Shown here: positions 43,121-52,332 of the stretch, one piece after another
How the letters are laid out: every line of letters begins with the position of its first letter
How positions within the stretch are numbered: the stretch's first letter is position 1
Source: BD2-11 sp965115885
Lineage (GTDB): Bacteria; Gemmatimonadota; Gemmatimonadetes; Longimicrobiales; Gaopeijiaceae
Direction: 5' to 3'
Length of the DNA: 64,000 nt
Assembly: GCA_965115885.1 (NCBI GenBank)
Contig: OZ220479.1
Span: forward strand, 1,550,001 to 1,614,000
Made by a program: the position numbers and the translations under genes
Notes under the pieces: model-generated
The model's database searches: none
Told to the model about the DNA's origin: nothing
Seen by the model: only the letters and a program-made list of their open reading frames with translations

Positions 43121-44218
43121 CTATCTTTGAATTTGGACTGACACGACCCGCGTCACCGTTCCTTCCTCCTCCACGCCCACCAACATGTGGTCGCCGTCAG
43201 CGTCGAACACATTCCATGTGGATGGAAGGTCCACAGAGAATCCGTCACTACCCGACAGCGGGTGCACATCCCAAACGGCGATAGCCGCTCTAGGCGGAAC
43301 GAACCGGCGCATCCACACTCTGCGTTCTCGATCAACGCGTAAGGCGGAGATGCGCGGCGGTACGGTGTTGGCTGGTGACATGCGAAGTGCTTCCATTCCG
43401 TTTGCGGAGCTGGCCGCTAGCATCTCTCTGACTTGATCCGATGGCAAAATACCGCTCAGGATATTCTCGACTTTGGGCGGTACTTGGGGCATCGCCATCA
43501 ACCGATCCCTTTCCCACTCGATTTGATCTCGCGAAACCCCAGGACCGGGCGGCGGCAACGGAATCGCTCCTATCCGTTCTCCTTCAGCGTCCAGTACAGC
43601 GGCTTCCGGTGCCTCCGTTTGCGTGACCACGAATCCTCCACCGACGACGTTTGCGACGAGTACGCTATACCCGAAGATCACCGGTGCGCCTCTCATCCCG
43701 TGATCCGTTTGATGGATGACATTCTGATCTCCCAAAGCCTCCCACACGACGGTTTCTGAACCGTCGTGTGCAACTATCTTGTAACGTACCAAGTTGCGGG
43801 AGGGCCCAGTGGAAAGCGTAAAGAGGTTGCCGGGATCGACTTCCTCGAACAATGCGACATCGTCTGATATCAACCCAACGAAGTTCCTCCCCCCGCTCCC
43901 AATTTCAAGTTTGGAATCGGCAAATGAGACAGCACGTGGTTCGCCGCCATCGGAGCGAACCAAGAAGGCGGTTTGCGACGAGTCGTCCCAAACTACGACG
44001 CCGCTATCCGTCGCGTGCACAATGCGCGTCACGGATTTGAACGAACCGTCGACGACGATGGTCTGCCTGCTGGGGCGGACGAAAAGTAGCCGATCCTCCT
44101 CGGCGACCGCAACCGTACCGTCCCCGAGCAACAATGCCTCCAGAACGTCGCCCTCGTAGATGGTTTCCTGTGCGCCACATGGTGCAGATGCCGCAAACAC
44201 GAGAACTGTCCACCACCG
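43121..44218 (-). pseudogene. Six-bladed beta-propeller protein lacking its start codon
   Basis: 366 codons from RWWTVLVFAASAPCGAQ, a signal peptide, through propeller repeats (VEALLLGDGTVAVAEEDRLL; GVVVWDDSSQTAFLV; SALRVDRERRVWMRRFVPP) to TAG at 43121-43123. Relative to 31514, the ATG and first codons are replaced by IS21-derived sequence at 44219. An alternative start might still exist upstream, but none has a ribosome-binding site. It is the full-length relative of the truncated gene at 31514. Confidence 0.7.
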
Positions 44219-44277
44219 TCCGGACCTGAACCGGACGTATCGCGAACTGGCCGGCACCACGGGGTCACGGCGCTGCC

Positions 44278-44510
44278 GACGCGACCCCGTTCGCCTCGTG
44301 CAAAGCGAAGGTCGAGGTGGCGGTGCAGCACGTCGAGTGGCGGGTTCTCGCGCCGCTACGCAACCAGCGCTTCGTCTCGCTGTCGGAGGCGCACACAGTA
44401 ATCGAGCTCTTGGCTGAGGAGCTCGACGAGCGGCCGTTCCAGAAAATCGCGGGCAACCGCCAGAGCGTCTTCGAGGAACTGGATCGGGCGACGCTACGCC
44501 CGCTGCGGCA
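44278..44510 (+). pseudogene. IS21 IstA fragment
   Basis: CKAKVEVAVQHVEWRVLAPLRNQRFVSL and EELDERPFQKIAGNRQSVFEEL followed by LDRATLRPL are typical of the post-catalytic region of IstA. Only about 75 codons remain. It joins a group II intron-like fragment at about 44511. Confidence 0.75.
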
Positions 44511-44515
44511 CGTGC

Positions 44516-44901
44516 TACACGCGAAAGCCGAAGGATGAACCCGAGAGGGACCGCGAAGCGGATGTTGAGCACGGCGGACTCCGACTTGGGGAACCCGACG
44601 CGAGCCGTAACGGCTCGCGTCGGTGGCTCTGTCTGGGATGGAGGACGGCACCAGGGAAGCGTGCACTTCCTCGGACAGGAGGCTGGGAGACCCGCCTCCG
44701 CCGTCCGAAGCGACGGGCCAAGGGCCTTCCGAGTGCGAAGGCGTGATCTCGTCCGAAAGCCGGATGCGAGAAAACCGCACGTCCGGTTTGATGGGCGGGG
44801 GCTGGAAACGCGGCCATGGGAGCCGGCCTGGAGGACCGGAGCGAAAGCTAACCGGAGCAACCGCACCGGACCCTAAAGCTGGCGCACCAGCCCCCGACCC
44901 C
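44516..44901 (+). ncRNA. Group II intron-like 3' fragment, fourth copy
   Basis: The domain V-like hairpin is at 44758-44789 (AGCCGGATGCGAG...CACGTCCGGTTT). GGGCGGGGGCTGG after it can pair with CCAGCCCCCGACCC at 44888-44901. The first part matches 41034-41347 closely on the opposite strand. Confidence 0.55.
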
Positions 44902-44934
44902 ACCCCTCGCGGACGCGAACGGATGAGGGGACGA

Positions 44935-44973
44935 GTCGGCGTTGGGCACCGGAATCCGGTGCCCAACGCCGAC
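44935..44973. repeat. Perfect 18-bp inverted repeat with 3-base loop
   Basis: GTCGGCGTTGGGCACCGG, AAT, and the exact complement. It is followed by CGCTCCCTCTCCG, the same bases that follow the palindrome in the IS110 element A tails (about 3008, 58578, 59872), so the hairpin is kept at this place with different stem bases. 44974-45045 is the rest of that tail relic. Confidence 0.85.
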
Positions 44974-45077
44974 CGCTCCCTCTCCGGGCCCCGGGGGACG
45001 CGTCGCCATGGTAACGGACACCATGGCGGGTGCGTGTGCGGAGAACCAGTTCCCAGCCGCTCGCGAACCGAGCCTGC

Positions 45078-45287
45078 TTACAGGCAGGTGGCGTCCATGA
45101 CACCGTTGCAGTAGTACACGACGCAACCGGTAATCACGCAGGCCCAACACCCCGCCGTACCCCCGCAGACGATGTCCCCGCTGGTCGTCTTCGCCACGGC
45201 CGACGGCGGCGACTGCACCGCACTCAGGGCCAAGATGGCCAGCATCCCGAACAGCTTGACCAGCGTTCTGCGCTTCTTCCTCTCCAT
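45078..45287 (-). CDS. Cys-rich secreted peptide, copy 4 (intact)
   Basis: 69 residues from ATG 45287 to TAA 45078-45080; GGGAG lies before the start. The leader is MERKKRRTLVKLFGMLAIL and continues ALSAVQS; the core keeps C-x5-C-x2-C-x4-C-x4-C-x7-C-L with several changed residues between cysteines (VITG for AYHG, VMDAT for HWSVT). No propeller gene follows; DNA downstream is an IS110 tail relic. It faces the degraded ICE at 45374. Confidence 0.75.
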   Translation of the reverse strand: MERKKRRTLVKLFGMLAILALSAVQSPPSAVAKTTSGDIVCGGTAGCWACVITGCVVYYCNGVMDATCL

Positions 45288-45342
45288 TCTCACCACTCCC
45301 TTCCGAGATGTTCCTCAGCCCCGTTTGGGCCGAGCGTTCTCC

Positions 45343-45371
45343 ATAATGGCGACCGATCCCTGGAGTGTCAA
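45343..45371 (-). promoter_or_regulatory. Promoter of peptide copy 4
   Basis: On the minus strand TTGACA (45371-45366) and CATTAT (45348-45343) are 17 bases apart, a good sigma-70-like spacing. The ICE relic joins three bases upstream of the -35 box. Confidence 0.55.
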
Positions 45372-45373
45372 GG

Positions 45374-46760
45374 AAATCTCTGTCCAACGGCCGATCAGCG
45401 CGTTCTCCGCCGGCGACCTGGGCCGGTTCGTCGTGGAAGCACTCGAGGTGCGCGGCCACAACGCGGCCGCGGGCCGTTGGATCGCCGCGCCGGGGTCGGT
45501 TCAAGCGACGGCGGACGGAGAAGAGACGCCCACGCACCGAAGGAGGTGAACGCATGACCGACGACGGATCGTCCGCGTCCGCACGCTCGACGACTTCGAC
45601 CGCGAACTCGCCCGCGACGGCGGCGGGACGCTCGCGGTCCCCGCCCGCTTGGCCGAGGAGTACACCTACGTCGGATCCAGGATCGAGGCGGACAGGTCCG
45701 AAAGGGCGAACGCGGCACGCGCACCCTCTCGTTCCAGGACAGGCGCAGGATCGCCGTCACCGACGAGCGCGGCCGTCCTCGCAGCGACGCCGAGGGCAAG
45801 CGCGTCTACCTCCTCGAGAAACTCGCCGTCCCCCACGTCCGCCAGCACGCCGTCTTCAACGCCGCGCAGGCCGACGGTCTGCCCGAGCGTTCGAGCGCTC
45901 TGACCCAACCGCTCTGGAAGACCCACCAAGAGGCCGAGCGGGTGCTCGACGACGGCGCCGCGAGCGTCCGTCACGTCGGCGGCGACCGCGCCCGCTACGA
46001 CATCGAGCGCGACGAGATCGTGCTGCCCCGGCGCGGGCAGTTCCCCTCCGCCAACCACTACTACCAGACGGCGCTCCACGAACTCGGCCACAGCACCGGC
46101 CACCCGGACCGCATGAACCGCGACACGCTCGTCAGAGGATCTCCGACTTCGTGCTCGTCCGACACCGCGAACGCACGGCCGAACGCGAACCCGTCGCCGC
46201 GTCCCGAGCGACGAGGGTGGCGACCGTGGTCATGCCGACCATCGTTCCGTACATCGACAGACCGAACGCCAAGCTCCGACGGTGGCTCCCGCCTAGAAGC
46301 CCTCCTTCGCGTTGCCGACCCCCTTCCAGCCGAGCAAGACGACGAGGAACGCCGAGGGAAGGAGCTGGCCCAGGACCACCGTCCACATGATCGGCTCGAA
46401 CCGGTGTGTGACCCGTCGCCGCATTTCCCGGCCCGGTCCGCGTCCCCAAGAAACCGAGAGGGCGTCCGGCCGAGCCGGACCCGTGCCTGTCTTGCGGATG
46501 GCGAGCGGGGAGGGTGGATGGGGAGGGTGGATGGGGACGCGGACCGGAGCACGAACGGGGACCGGTCCAAGACCCTCCGCCGCTCGTCGAGTCCACCGGG
46601 GAGACCGGCTATTCCGCCGACCGCCTCGGTCGTTTGTTTCGCGACGGTTGGGACGCCGAACACCGCACAGCCGAGCCGCGACACTGGCGCAGGCGCCCAG
46701 GCGACGCCAGCTTCCGAGCAAGGCAGATCGTGCAGTCCGTCGTCGAGAGGGTATCGAACG
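45374..46760 (+). pseudogene. Degraded right part of a second ICE
   Basis: In order: the VirB11 C-terminus (RFVVEALEVRGHNAAAGRW, 45425-45550); the small acidic gene, frame-broken; ArdC pieces, with TALHELGHSTGHPDR at about 46070-46115; DNA unlike ICE I at about 46200-46590; and the excisionase-like core ETGYSADRLGRLF near 46605. All match 25400-28500 in order and orientation but with deletions and frameshifts. None is likely to be functional. Confidence 0.8.
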
Positions 46761-47921
46761 ATGGGACGCACGAAACGTGGTCGGCGCGGATACAGCGCCG
46801 GCGAGTGGGGCCGGAACCGGGTCAGGGTCTTCCCCGATCCCAAGACCGGCCTGTTCCAGATCGAGTGGCGCGAGAACGGACGCAGGCGGAGCCGGTCGCT
46901 GGGGCATCGCGACTGGGCTCGGGCGAAGCGGTACGCGGACGAGTTCGCCGCGGGCTTCGTCGATCCGGAGACGCACGGCGAGGCCGAAGCCGAGCCCGAG
47001 CCGCTCACGCTGGGGACGCTTTTTGACATCTACGGTGAGGAGGTGACGCCCGCCAAGGGTAAAACGGCGCAGTACCACGACCGGGCGGCGACGAACATGT
47101 TCCTCCGGTTCTTCGGACGGAATCGCGAACCTGCGACCCTCTCTCGGCGGGACTGGGACCGGTTCATCCGCGAGCGGAGGGCGGGCAGAATTGGCCCGAG
47201 TGGCAAGCCGGTGACGGACCGCACCGTCGAGTTCGACCTGAAGTTCCTGCTCGCGGTGCTCAATTGGGCCGCGAAGTCGAAGGACGCGCGGGGACGCCCG
47301 CTTCTCGTCTCGAACCCGCTGAAGGGGCTCGGGACGCCCAAGGAGAAGAACCCGGTCCGGGTCGTGCTGACCGAGGAGGAGTACCAAGCCCTGCTCCGGG
47401 TGTCGGCGGAGGTGGACTGGCGCTTCCGGGTCGCTCTCGTGCTCGCGCACGAGACGGGGCACCGCATCGGGGCCATCCGCAAGCTCCGGTGGTCCGACGT
47501 CGATTTCGACGGTCGGGCCGTCCGGTGGAGGGCCGAGCACGACAAGACGGGCCACGAGCACACCACGCCCGTCACCGCCGACGCGCTGTCCGTTCTCGAC
47601 GACGCCTTGGCGAGACGTCCGGGCGTCGGGGACGAGCCGGTGTTGCCCGCCCTGCGGGATCCTGCGGACTCGGTGGGTGTCTGGCGGACGCGCGCTTGGT
47701 GGAAGAAGGCCGAGAAGCTCGCGGGGCTCGAGCCGAAGCCCCGTAGGGGCTGGCACTCGCTGAGGCGGAAGTTCGCCTCCGATCTCATGGACCTGCCGCT
47801 CAAGGTGCTGTGCGAGCTCGGCGGCTGGAGCGACACGACCACCGTGCTCCGTTGCTACCAGCACACCAACGAGATGCAACTCCGGGAGGCGCTCGACAGC
47901 CGCCGCAGGACTTGCACCTGA
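46761..47921 (+). CDS. int: Tyrosine recombinase, second ICE integrase
   Basis: 386 residues from ATG 46761. It closely matches the integrase at 28506 and keeps all catalytic residues: HETGHRIGAIRKLRW (Arg), GWHSLRRKF (His-x-x-Arg), LGGW and VLRCYQHTN (Tyr). The C-terminal tail is shorter. It is the only intact gene of the degraded element, so it might still act on related attachment sites, including those of ICE I. Confidence 0.88.
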   Translation: MGRTKRGRRGYSAGEWGRNRVRVFPDPKTGLFQIEWRENGRRRSRSLGHRDWARAKRYADEFAAGFVDPETHGEAEAEPEPLTLGTLFDIYGEEVTPAKGKTAQYHDRAATNMFLRFFGRNREPATLSRRDWDRFIRERRAGRIGPSGKPVTDRTVEFDLKFLLAVLNWAAKSKDARGRPLLVSNPLKGLGTPKEKNPVRVVLTEEEYQALLRVSAEVDWRFRVALVLAHETGHRIGAIRKLRWSDVDFDGRAVRWRAEHDKTGHEHTTPVTADALSVLDDALARRPGVGDEPVLPALRDPADSVGVWRTRAWWKKAEKLAGLEPKPRRGWHSLRRKFASDLMDLPLKVLCELGGWSDTTTVLRCYQHTNEMQLREALDSRRRTCT

Positions 47922-48443
47922 GACCAATCAGCGGGAGTCGAACAGCGGGAACTCGTGCAACCAGAACTGTAAAGGCAGTTTCCGCAAGAAGATGTGATTT
48001 GAATGACATCCGCCTCGCGGACGCGGGCGACGTCGGACGCGGCGGTCGACGGAGAGGCCGCCGCTGTACGCGACACGAGTTTGCCGACGACCGTGTTCGG
48101 CGCGACGCCTGAACGCGCCGAACGTCCGATGCGGAGAAGGCTCCCCGCCGCCGGCGCGCTCGAGCCGACCTCGCCGCCCCGGGGCGGCTACGCCGCTTTC
48201 ACCGAAGGAGCGGGCTTTCTACCCGGGCCGAAGAGACGCCCGAGCCCCGTCCGCGACGCGCAGGACCGAACTCGTCTCCACGTTCCGAACGCCGCGGCGG
48301 GATGCGCCGCAGTGGGATCGGAGACGACCGCAACCCGTTCGTTTCTGCCCCGGCGAGGCGCTCCGGCCGACCGACTCGGACGGAGGACGCGGCGGACGCG
48401 CCCGGCTCCGGTTTCCGGCACTCGGGATCGGCTCGGCCCGCAG
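47922..48443. other. Intergenic, no gene recognised
   Basis: It begins with CGAACAGCGGGAACTC (47939-47954), shared with the end of the first integrase, so the element boundary probably lies here. The remainder is GC-rich without a supported gene. Confidence 0.5.
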
Positions 48444-50000
48444 CTATCTCCCGAAGCTTCTTCTCGGCGGGCGGCACTGCGGCCACGTCCCCCGCCTGCC
48501 GGTGTTGGGGTCGACCGGCAGCACCCGCGGGCGGACATCCATGCGCTCCGGGTCCTCCGACGCCATGTAGGCGAGCATGGCGGCCAGGGTCGCGTTGTTG
48601 CGCAGATCGTCGAAGACGATCTTGTCGAACGTGTCGCGGTTGGTGTGCCAGGTGTAGCGGCGGTAGTCGGGATAGTTGGACTGGAGCCGGAATCCGGGCG
48701 CGGGCTTGCAGATGAACGACATGTGGTCCGAGCCGCCGGTTTCGGGCACGCCCGGAACGTCCAGCTCGACGTGGCCGGTGATCTCCGGCGGGATGCGTTC
48801 GAACCAGCGCGCGAAATGCTCGCCGGCGCCGAGGAAGCCCTGCATGCGGATGAAGTCGATGCGCCAAGTTCCGTTGTCCTGATTGAAGGAGGCTTGGAGT
48901 CCGTCCACCACTTCGGGGTTGTCGGCCGCGAAGGCGTTGGATCCGATCAGACCCTGCTCCTCGCCGCCCCAGTGGCCCACCATGAGAGTGCGGCGCGGGT
49001 TGGGGTAGGTTTCCTTCAGGATGCGCATCGCCTCGTGCATCATGACGGTGCCGGTACCGTTGTCGGTCGCGCCCGAAGCGCCGTCCCAAGAGTCCAGATG
49101 CGCGCTCAGCAGCACGTACTCGTCGGGCAGCTCGGTGCCGGGAATGGTGGCCACCACGTTGAAAGCGGGCACGTCGCCCAGGAATTCGGCGTCCGCCCGC
49201 AGGCGGATGCGCGGTCCCTGTCCTCGCGTCGCGAGCCGGTGGAGGAGAGAGTAGTCTTCGCACGCGAGATGCACGGACGGGATCTCGCGGGTCGGGGAGG
49301 AGAAGATCTTGTCCACGCCCCAGCCCGAGGACCAGTTTCCGGTGATCAGCCCGAGCGCGCCGGCGCTCTCCAGCCGCTGGGGACCGGCGTTGGGGACGAA
49401 GGTCATCCGGTAGCTCGCCAACCACTCCTCTCTCGCCGCCTGCCGGGCTTCGCTCATGCGCCGGAACGACTCGGGGGTGGCGTGGTCCGTCCACGACCGG
49501 TCCTCCCGGCAGGTCGGTTCGGCGAAGGAGACGGCCACGAACTTGCCCTCGGCGGAGGGTAGCCAAGCGTCCAGTTCGGCCGCGTCGGCGAAGTTGGGCA
49601 ACGCGATCACCTCGCCCTCCGCGGGTCCGTCGGTGCCCTGACTCCAGGCGAGCAACGTCCCCTCGAGCGTGCGCCTGCGGGGCTCCAGCAGGTCGATGTG
49701 GGTGAAGCCGCGGTCCCATCCGATCCAGGTGCCGTATTCCTGGCGCTCCGCCTCGATGCCCCAGCGCTCGTAGTTGGAGATCAACCAGTCCGCGGAGCGC
49801 GCATAGGCCGGCGAGCCCATCAGCCGGGGCCCGATGGAGTCGAGCAGGGCCTGCGCGAGATCGAAGACGCGGCTTCCCGAGCCCATGCCCTCCTCCCACA
49901 TGGCCTGGATGACGGGGTCGTCGGAGGGGAAGGTCTGGGCGGAAAGCGGCGCTGCGGGCGAGAGCGCGGCCAGGGCGAGAAGAATGCGTCGGACGGTCAT
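48444..50000 (-). CDS. Secreted M28-family zinc peptidase
   Basis: 518 residues from ATG 50000. Signal peptide MTVRRILLALAALSPAAPLS ending before AQ. The zinc peptidase domain has LLSAHLDSWDGASGATDNGTG (metal-binding His and Asp, second Asp), GHWGGEEQGLIGSNAF (catalytic Glu pair), ETGGSDHMSF (Asp) and YTWHTNRDTFDKI (His), in the family order. It is probably a periplasmic or exported aminopeptidase or carboxypeptidase. It lies between two decayed ICE ends and has no mobile-element character, so it is likely to be a chromosomal gene. Confidence 0.88.
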   Translation of the reverse strand: MTVRRILLALAALSPAAPLSAQTFPSDDPVIQAMWEEGMGSGSRVFDLAQALLDSIGPRLMGSPAYARSADWLISNYERWGIEAERQEYGTWIGWDRGFTHIDLLEPRRRTLEGTLLAWSQGTDGPAEGEVIALPNFADAAELDAWLPSAEGKFVAVSFAEPTCREDRSWTDHATPESFRRMSEARQAAREEWLASYRMTFVPNAGPQRLESAGALGLITGNWSSGWGVDKIFSSPTREIPSVHLACEDYSLLHRLATRGQGPRIRLRADAEFLGDVPAFNVVATIPGTELPDEYVLLSAHLDSWDGASGATDNGTGTVMMHEAMRILKETYPNPRRTLMVGHWGGEEQGLIGSNAFAADNPEVVDGLQASFNQDNGTWRIDFIRMQGFLGAGEHFARWFERIPPEITGHVELDVPGVPETGGSDHMSFICKPAPGFRLQSNYPDYRRYTWHTNRDTFDKIVFDDLRNNATLAAMLAYMASEDPERMDVRPRVLPVDPNTGRRGTWPQCRPPRRSFGR

Positions 50001-50475
50001 GGGACGGTTCCTTCGTGTGCGTGCTCGGCGGTTCCAAGCCGTCAGGATGGGTGCGCGGGGGAAAAAGCGCCAGCGGGGGCGCGGGGCGTCACGACTCCGG
50101 GACGATGGCCCGGTCGGCGCGCTCCGCCGTCGGAATCGCGTTCCATCCTCCGGTGAGTTCCCTTGAGCGTGCGCGACCACGCCGCAGTCCGCTTCCGATT
50201 CTGGCCGCTCTCGCTCCCCTCGGATGCGGCGGGCGGCGGGAACGCCGGTTCCGGGTTCGAATTCGCGGAAGCCTCCGTCCCCGACCCGGGGATGGAGGAG
50301 GGATGGACGACCCCGCGCCGCCGGTCGAGCGCATTGCGGCGTACGCCGCCGCCGGACAGGGACCGAACGCCGTCGTCCGACTGAACGCGCGGTGCGGGGG
50401 CGAGGACGGAAGTCGAAGCCGCTCGACCGAGAGCGGGCGGCGGGGGCGGTGCCGGTGCGCGGGCGTATCCTTTTT
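50001..50475. other. Intergenic, no gene recognised
   Basis: It holds the promoter side of the peptidase gene and the left boundary region of the next ICE relic. No open frame has coding features that I can support. Confidence 0.5.
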
Positions 50476-51156
50476 CTACATCCTTCTGGCCACCCAGACG
50501 GCGCGTCCTGCGATCCGGACTTCCTCGGCGAGGCGCTCGTAGCTGGGGTACTCGGGATTGAGGGACTCGATCGCCACGCGAGGCGGGTCGGAGTGCGGCA
50601 CGTGCTCGATCCGCTTGGCGACGAGCGCCGTGCCGTCCCAGATCGCGAAGACGCCCGGCGGGGCCGGAACCTTCCTGGTCACGTCGATCAGCAGACGGTC
50701 GCCGTTCGAGAGCATCGGCTCCATCGAGTCCCCGTCCACGGAGATCATCCGCAGATTCTCCGGGTTGGCTCCGAACTCGTGCCGGATGACCGGATCGGCG
50801 AACAGCCACATGTCCTTGTGGCGTTCGGGATCGTCGTTCCACGCCCCCGGGCCCGCCGAGGCGTGCACGTCGATCTCGGGCACGGCGCTGTAGCCGAGCG
50901 GGACGGCGAAGGAGCCGGGACGCGTCGGCCGCTCGAGCAGGTTGGGACTGCACCCCAGATGTTCGGCCAGCGCTTCCCGGTCGCCCTCGGCTAGGACCCG
51001 GGGCGAGCCTCGGTGAACGAATTGGTGCAGGTAGGCGGGGTTGCGCCCGATCGCGAGCGAGGCCGTGCGCAGATTCGAGCGATTCTCCGCCAGGAGCCCG
51101 AGCAGTCGCCGACGCACCGGATCCAGCTGGTCGTCGTTCCTCTCATATCGTTTCAT
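50476..51156 (-). CDS. LexA/CI-like repressor of the third ICE relic
   Basis: 226 residues from ATG 51156. Same plan as the protein at 12352: helix-turn-helix (SLAIGRNPAYLHQFVHRG), an Ala-Gly near residue 107 (HASAGPG), Ser in VDGDSMEPMLSNGDRL and Lys in ALVAKRIEH. It is intact and may still regulate its own operator and possibly that of ICE I. Confidence 0.85.
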   Translation of the reverse strand: MKRYERNDDQLDPVRRRLLGLLAENRSNLRTASLAIGRNPAYLHQFVHRGSPRVLAEGDREALAEHLGCSPNLLERPTRPGSFAVPLGYSAVPEIDVHASAGPGAWNDDPERHKDMWLFADPVIRHEFGANPENLRMISVDGDSMEPMLSNGDRLLIDVTRKVPAPPGVFAIWDGTALVAKRIEHVPHSDPPRVAIESLNPEYPSYERLAEEVRIAGRAVWVARRM

Positions 51157-51507
51157 GGTAGGAAGCTATCCGCCGGCCGCCGCGCGCGCAACCGGCTGCG
51201 GCGATCCGGGTGGTCGGGGGGACGAGCGGGGAATCGTTTCGCTTCCTCCGCCTGCGCCTGGAAGGCGACCGGGCATGGAGTCGGACACCCGGTTTGCTCG
51301 AACCCCGCGCATTCGCTACTCTAGCCCTTATCTTCCTACGAAAAAAGGCTTTTCGGCAAGAAGGAACGGGAATTGGCGCACGCTCCGCGAGTCTTGAGGC
51401 GGGAAGGGGGGGAGAGAGCCCGCTTCCTGCGTCCGGGAGACGGTCGCTCCCGATCCCGTTGGCGGCGGAGCGCCGGATCCTCGATTCCGCAACTCGTTGT
51501 CGCAGAA

Positions 51508-51537
51508 GGATGTGGGAAATATCCGACATCCTATAAT
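51508..51537 (+). promoter_or_regulatory. Operator-like palindrome and TATAAT box
   Basis: GGATGTGGGA and TCCGACATCC are separated by AATA (51508-51531), nine of ten positions pairing; TATAAT follows at 51532-51537. It lies 40-69 bases before the first operon gene and between divergent genes, the expected place for repressor binding. Confidence 0.55.
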
Positions 51538-51576
51538 ATTGCATTCGTTGACGAAATTGTATTGAGTGGACGCACG

Positions 51577-51861
51577 ATGAAGAACCTGACGGAGGAGTTC
51601 GAGCGGCGCGTTTCGGCGTTTCTCCAAAGCGCGCGGATGTCGGCGTCGGAATTCGGGGAGCGTGCGCTCGGCGACCGGGGCTTCTGCGGCGACGTGCGCC
51701 GGGGGCGCTCGCCGACGCTGGCGACGGCGGACCGGGTGCTGGCTTTCATAGCGGCCTACGGCGCCGACGGCGAACCGGATCGGCCGGAGGATTCGACGAA
51801 CGAGCCCGGAGCGGGAGGCCCCGGCGTAGGCGCATCCACGCGAGGCGCGAGGAGGAGATGA
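51577..51861 (+). CDS. Small conserved operon-head protein, second copy
   Basis: 94 residues from ATG 51577. NLTEEFERRVSAFLQSARMSA, GDRGFCGDVRRGRSP and LATADRVLAFI match 13339-13626. The C-terminus differs. It ends with the same ATGA overlap toward the VirB2 position. Confidence 0.6.
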   Translation: MKNLTEEFERRVSAFLQSARMSASEFGERALGDRGFCGDVRRGRSPTLATADRVLAFIAAYGADGEPDRPEDSTNEPGAGGPGVGASTRGARRR

Positions 51862-52332
51862 GAACGTTGCCGAACGCGCTCGAAGCCGCGCTTCTGGTCG
51901 CTGGTCCCGAGCCTGCTCCACGCGCAGGGCGCGAGTTCGCGGGTGGAGGCGGGCCAGGAATTGGAGACGCAGTTCGCGGGACAGATCGCGCGCGGGCTGT
52001 CGCCGATCGCCATCGCGGCGGGCGGGCTGATGTTCGGGATCGAGATGACGATGGACGCGGCGAACTTGCCATGGCTCTTGCGATGCGGGACCGGAAGCGC
52101 TGGACGGGATGCGCGGCGCCGAACCGTCCGCTCACGGTGCCGAGCGTCGAGCGGCGGCTCTTCACGTCGGCGGTTGCGGTGCGGAATGCGATGGCTTCGC
52201 TCGCGGCGGGCTGGCGGGATTCCGCCCTGCGCGCCGTGCCTCGGGCCGCGGCGCGTCGTCCGGCGCGTTTCGATCCGGGCAAAGCGGGCGGACGAGCCTT
52301 GGCATCTCCGCATCCGGGCGAACTCCCGTTGA
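51858..52332 (+). pseudogene. VirB2 and VirB3 remnants
   Basis: ELETQFAGQIARGLSPIAIAAGGLMF corresponds to VirB2, with its second membrane segment partly lost; RKRWTGCAAPNRPLTVPSVERRLF corresponds to VirB3, followed by frame changes and deletions to HLRIRANSR. Several frames are used, so no intact protein remains. Confidence 0.75.

Noticed and set aside
44317..44538. Independent 73-residue gene
   Set aside because: The residues are an internal IstA segment; the end reads into the intron-like fragment.
43121..44866. 581-codon version of the propeller protein
   Set aside because: Residues before RWWTVL come from IS21 and group II-like sequence read on the other strand and have no coding character.
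48003..49562. 519-codon plus-strand frame
   Set aside because: It is antisense to the M28 peptidase and has no motif.
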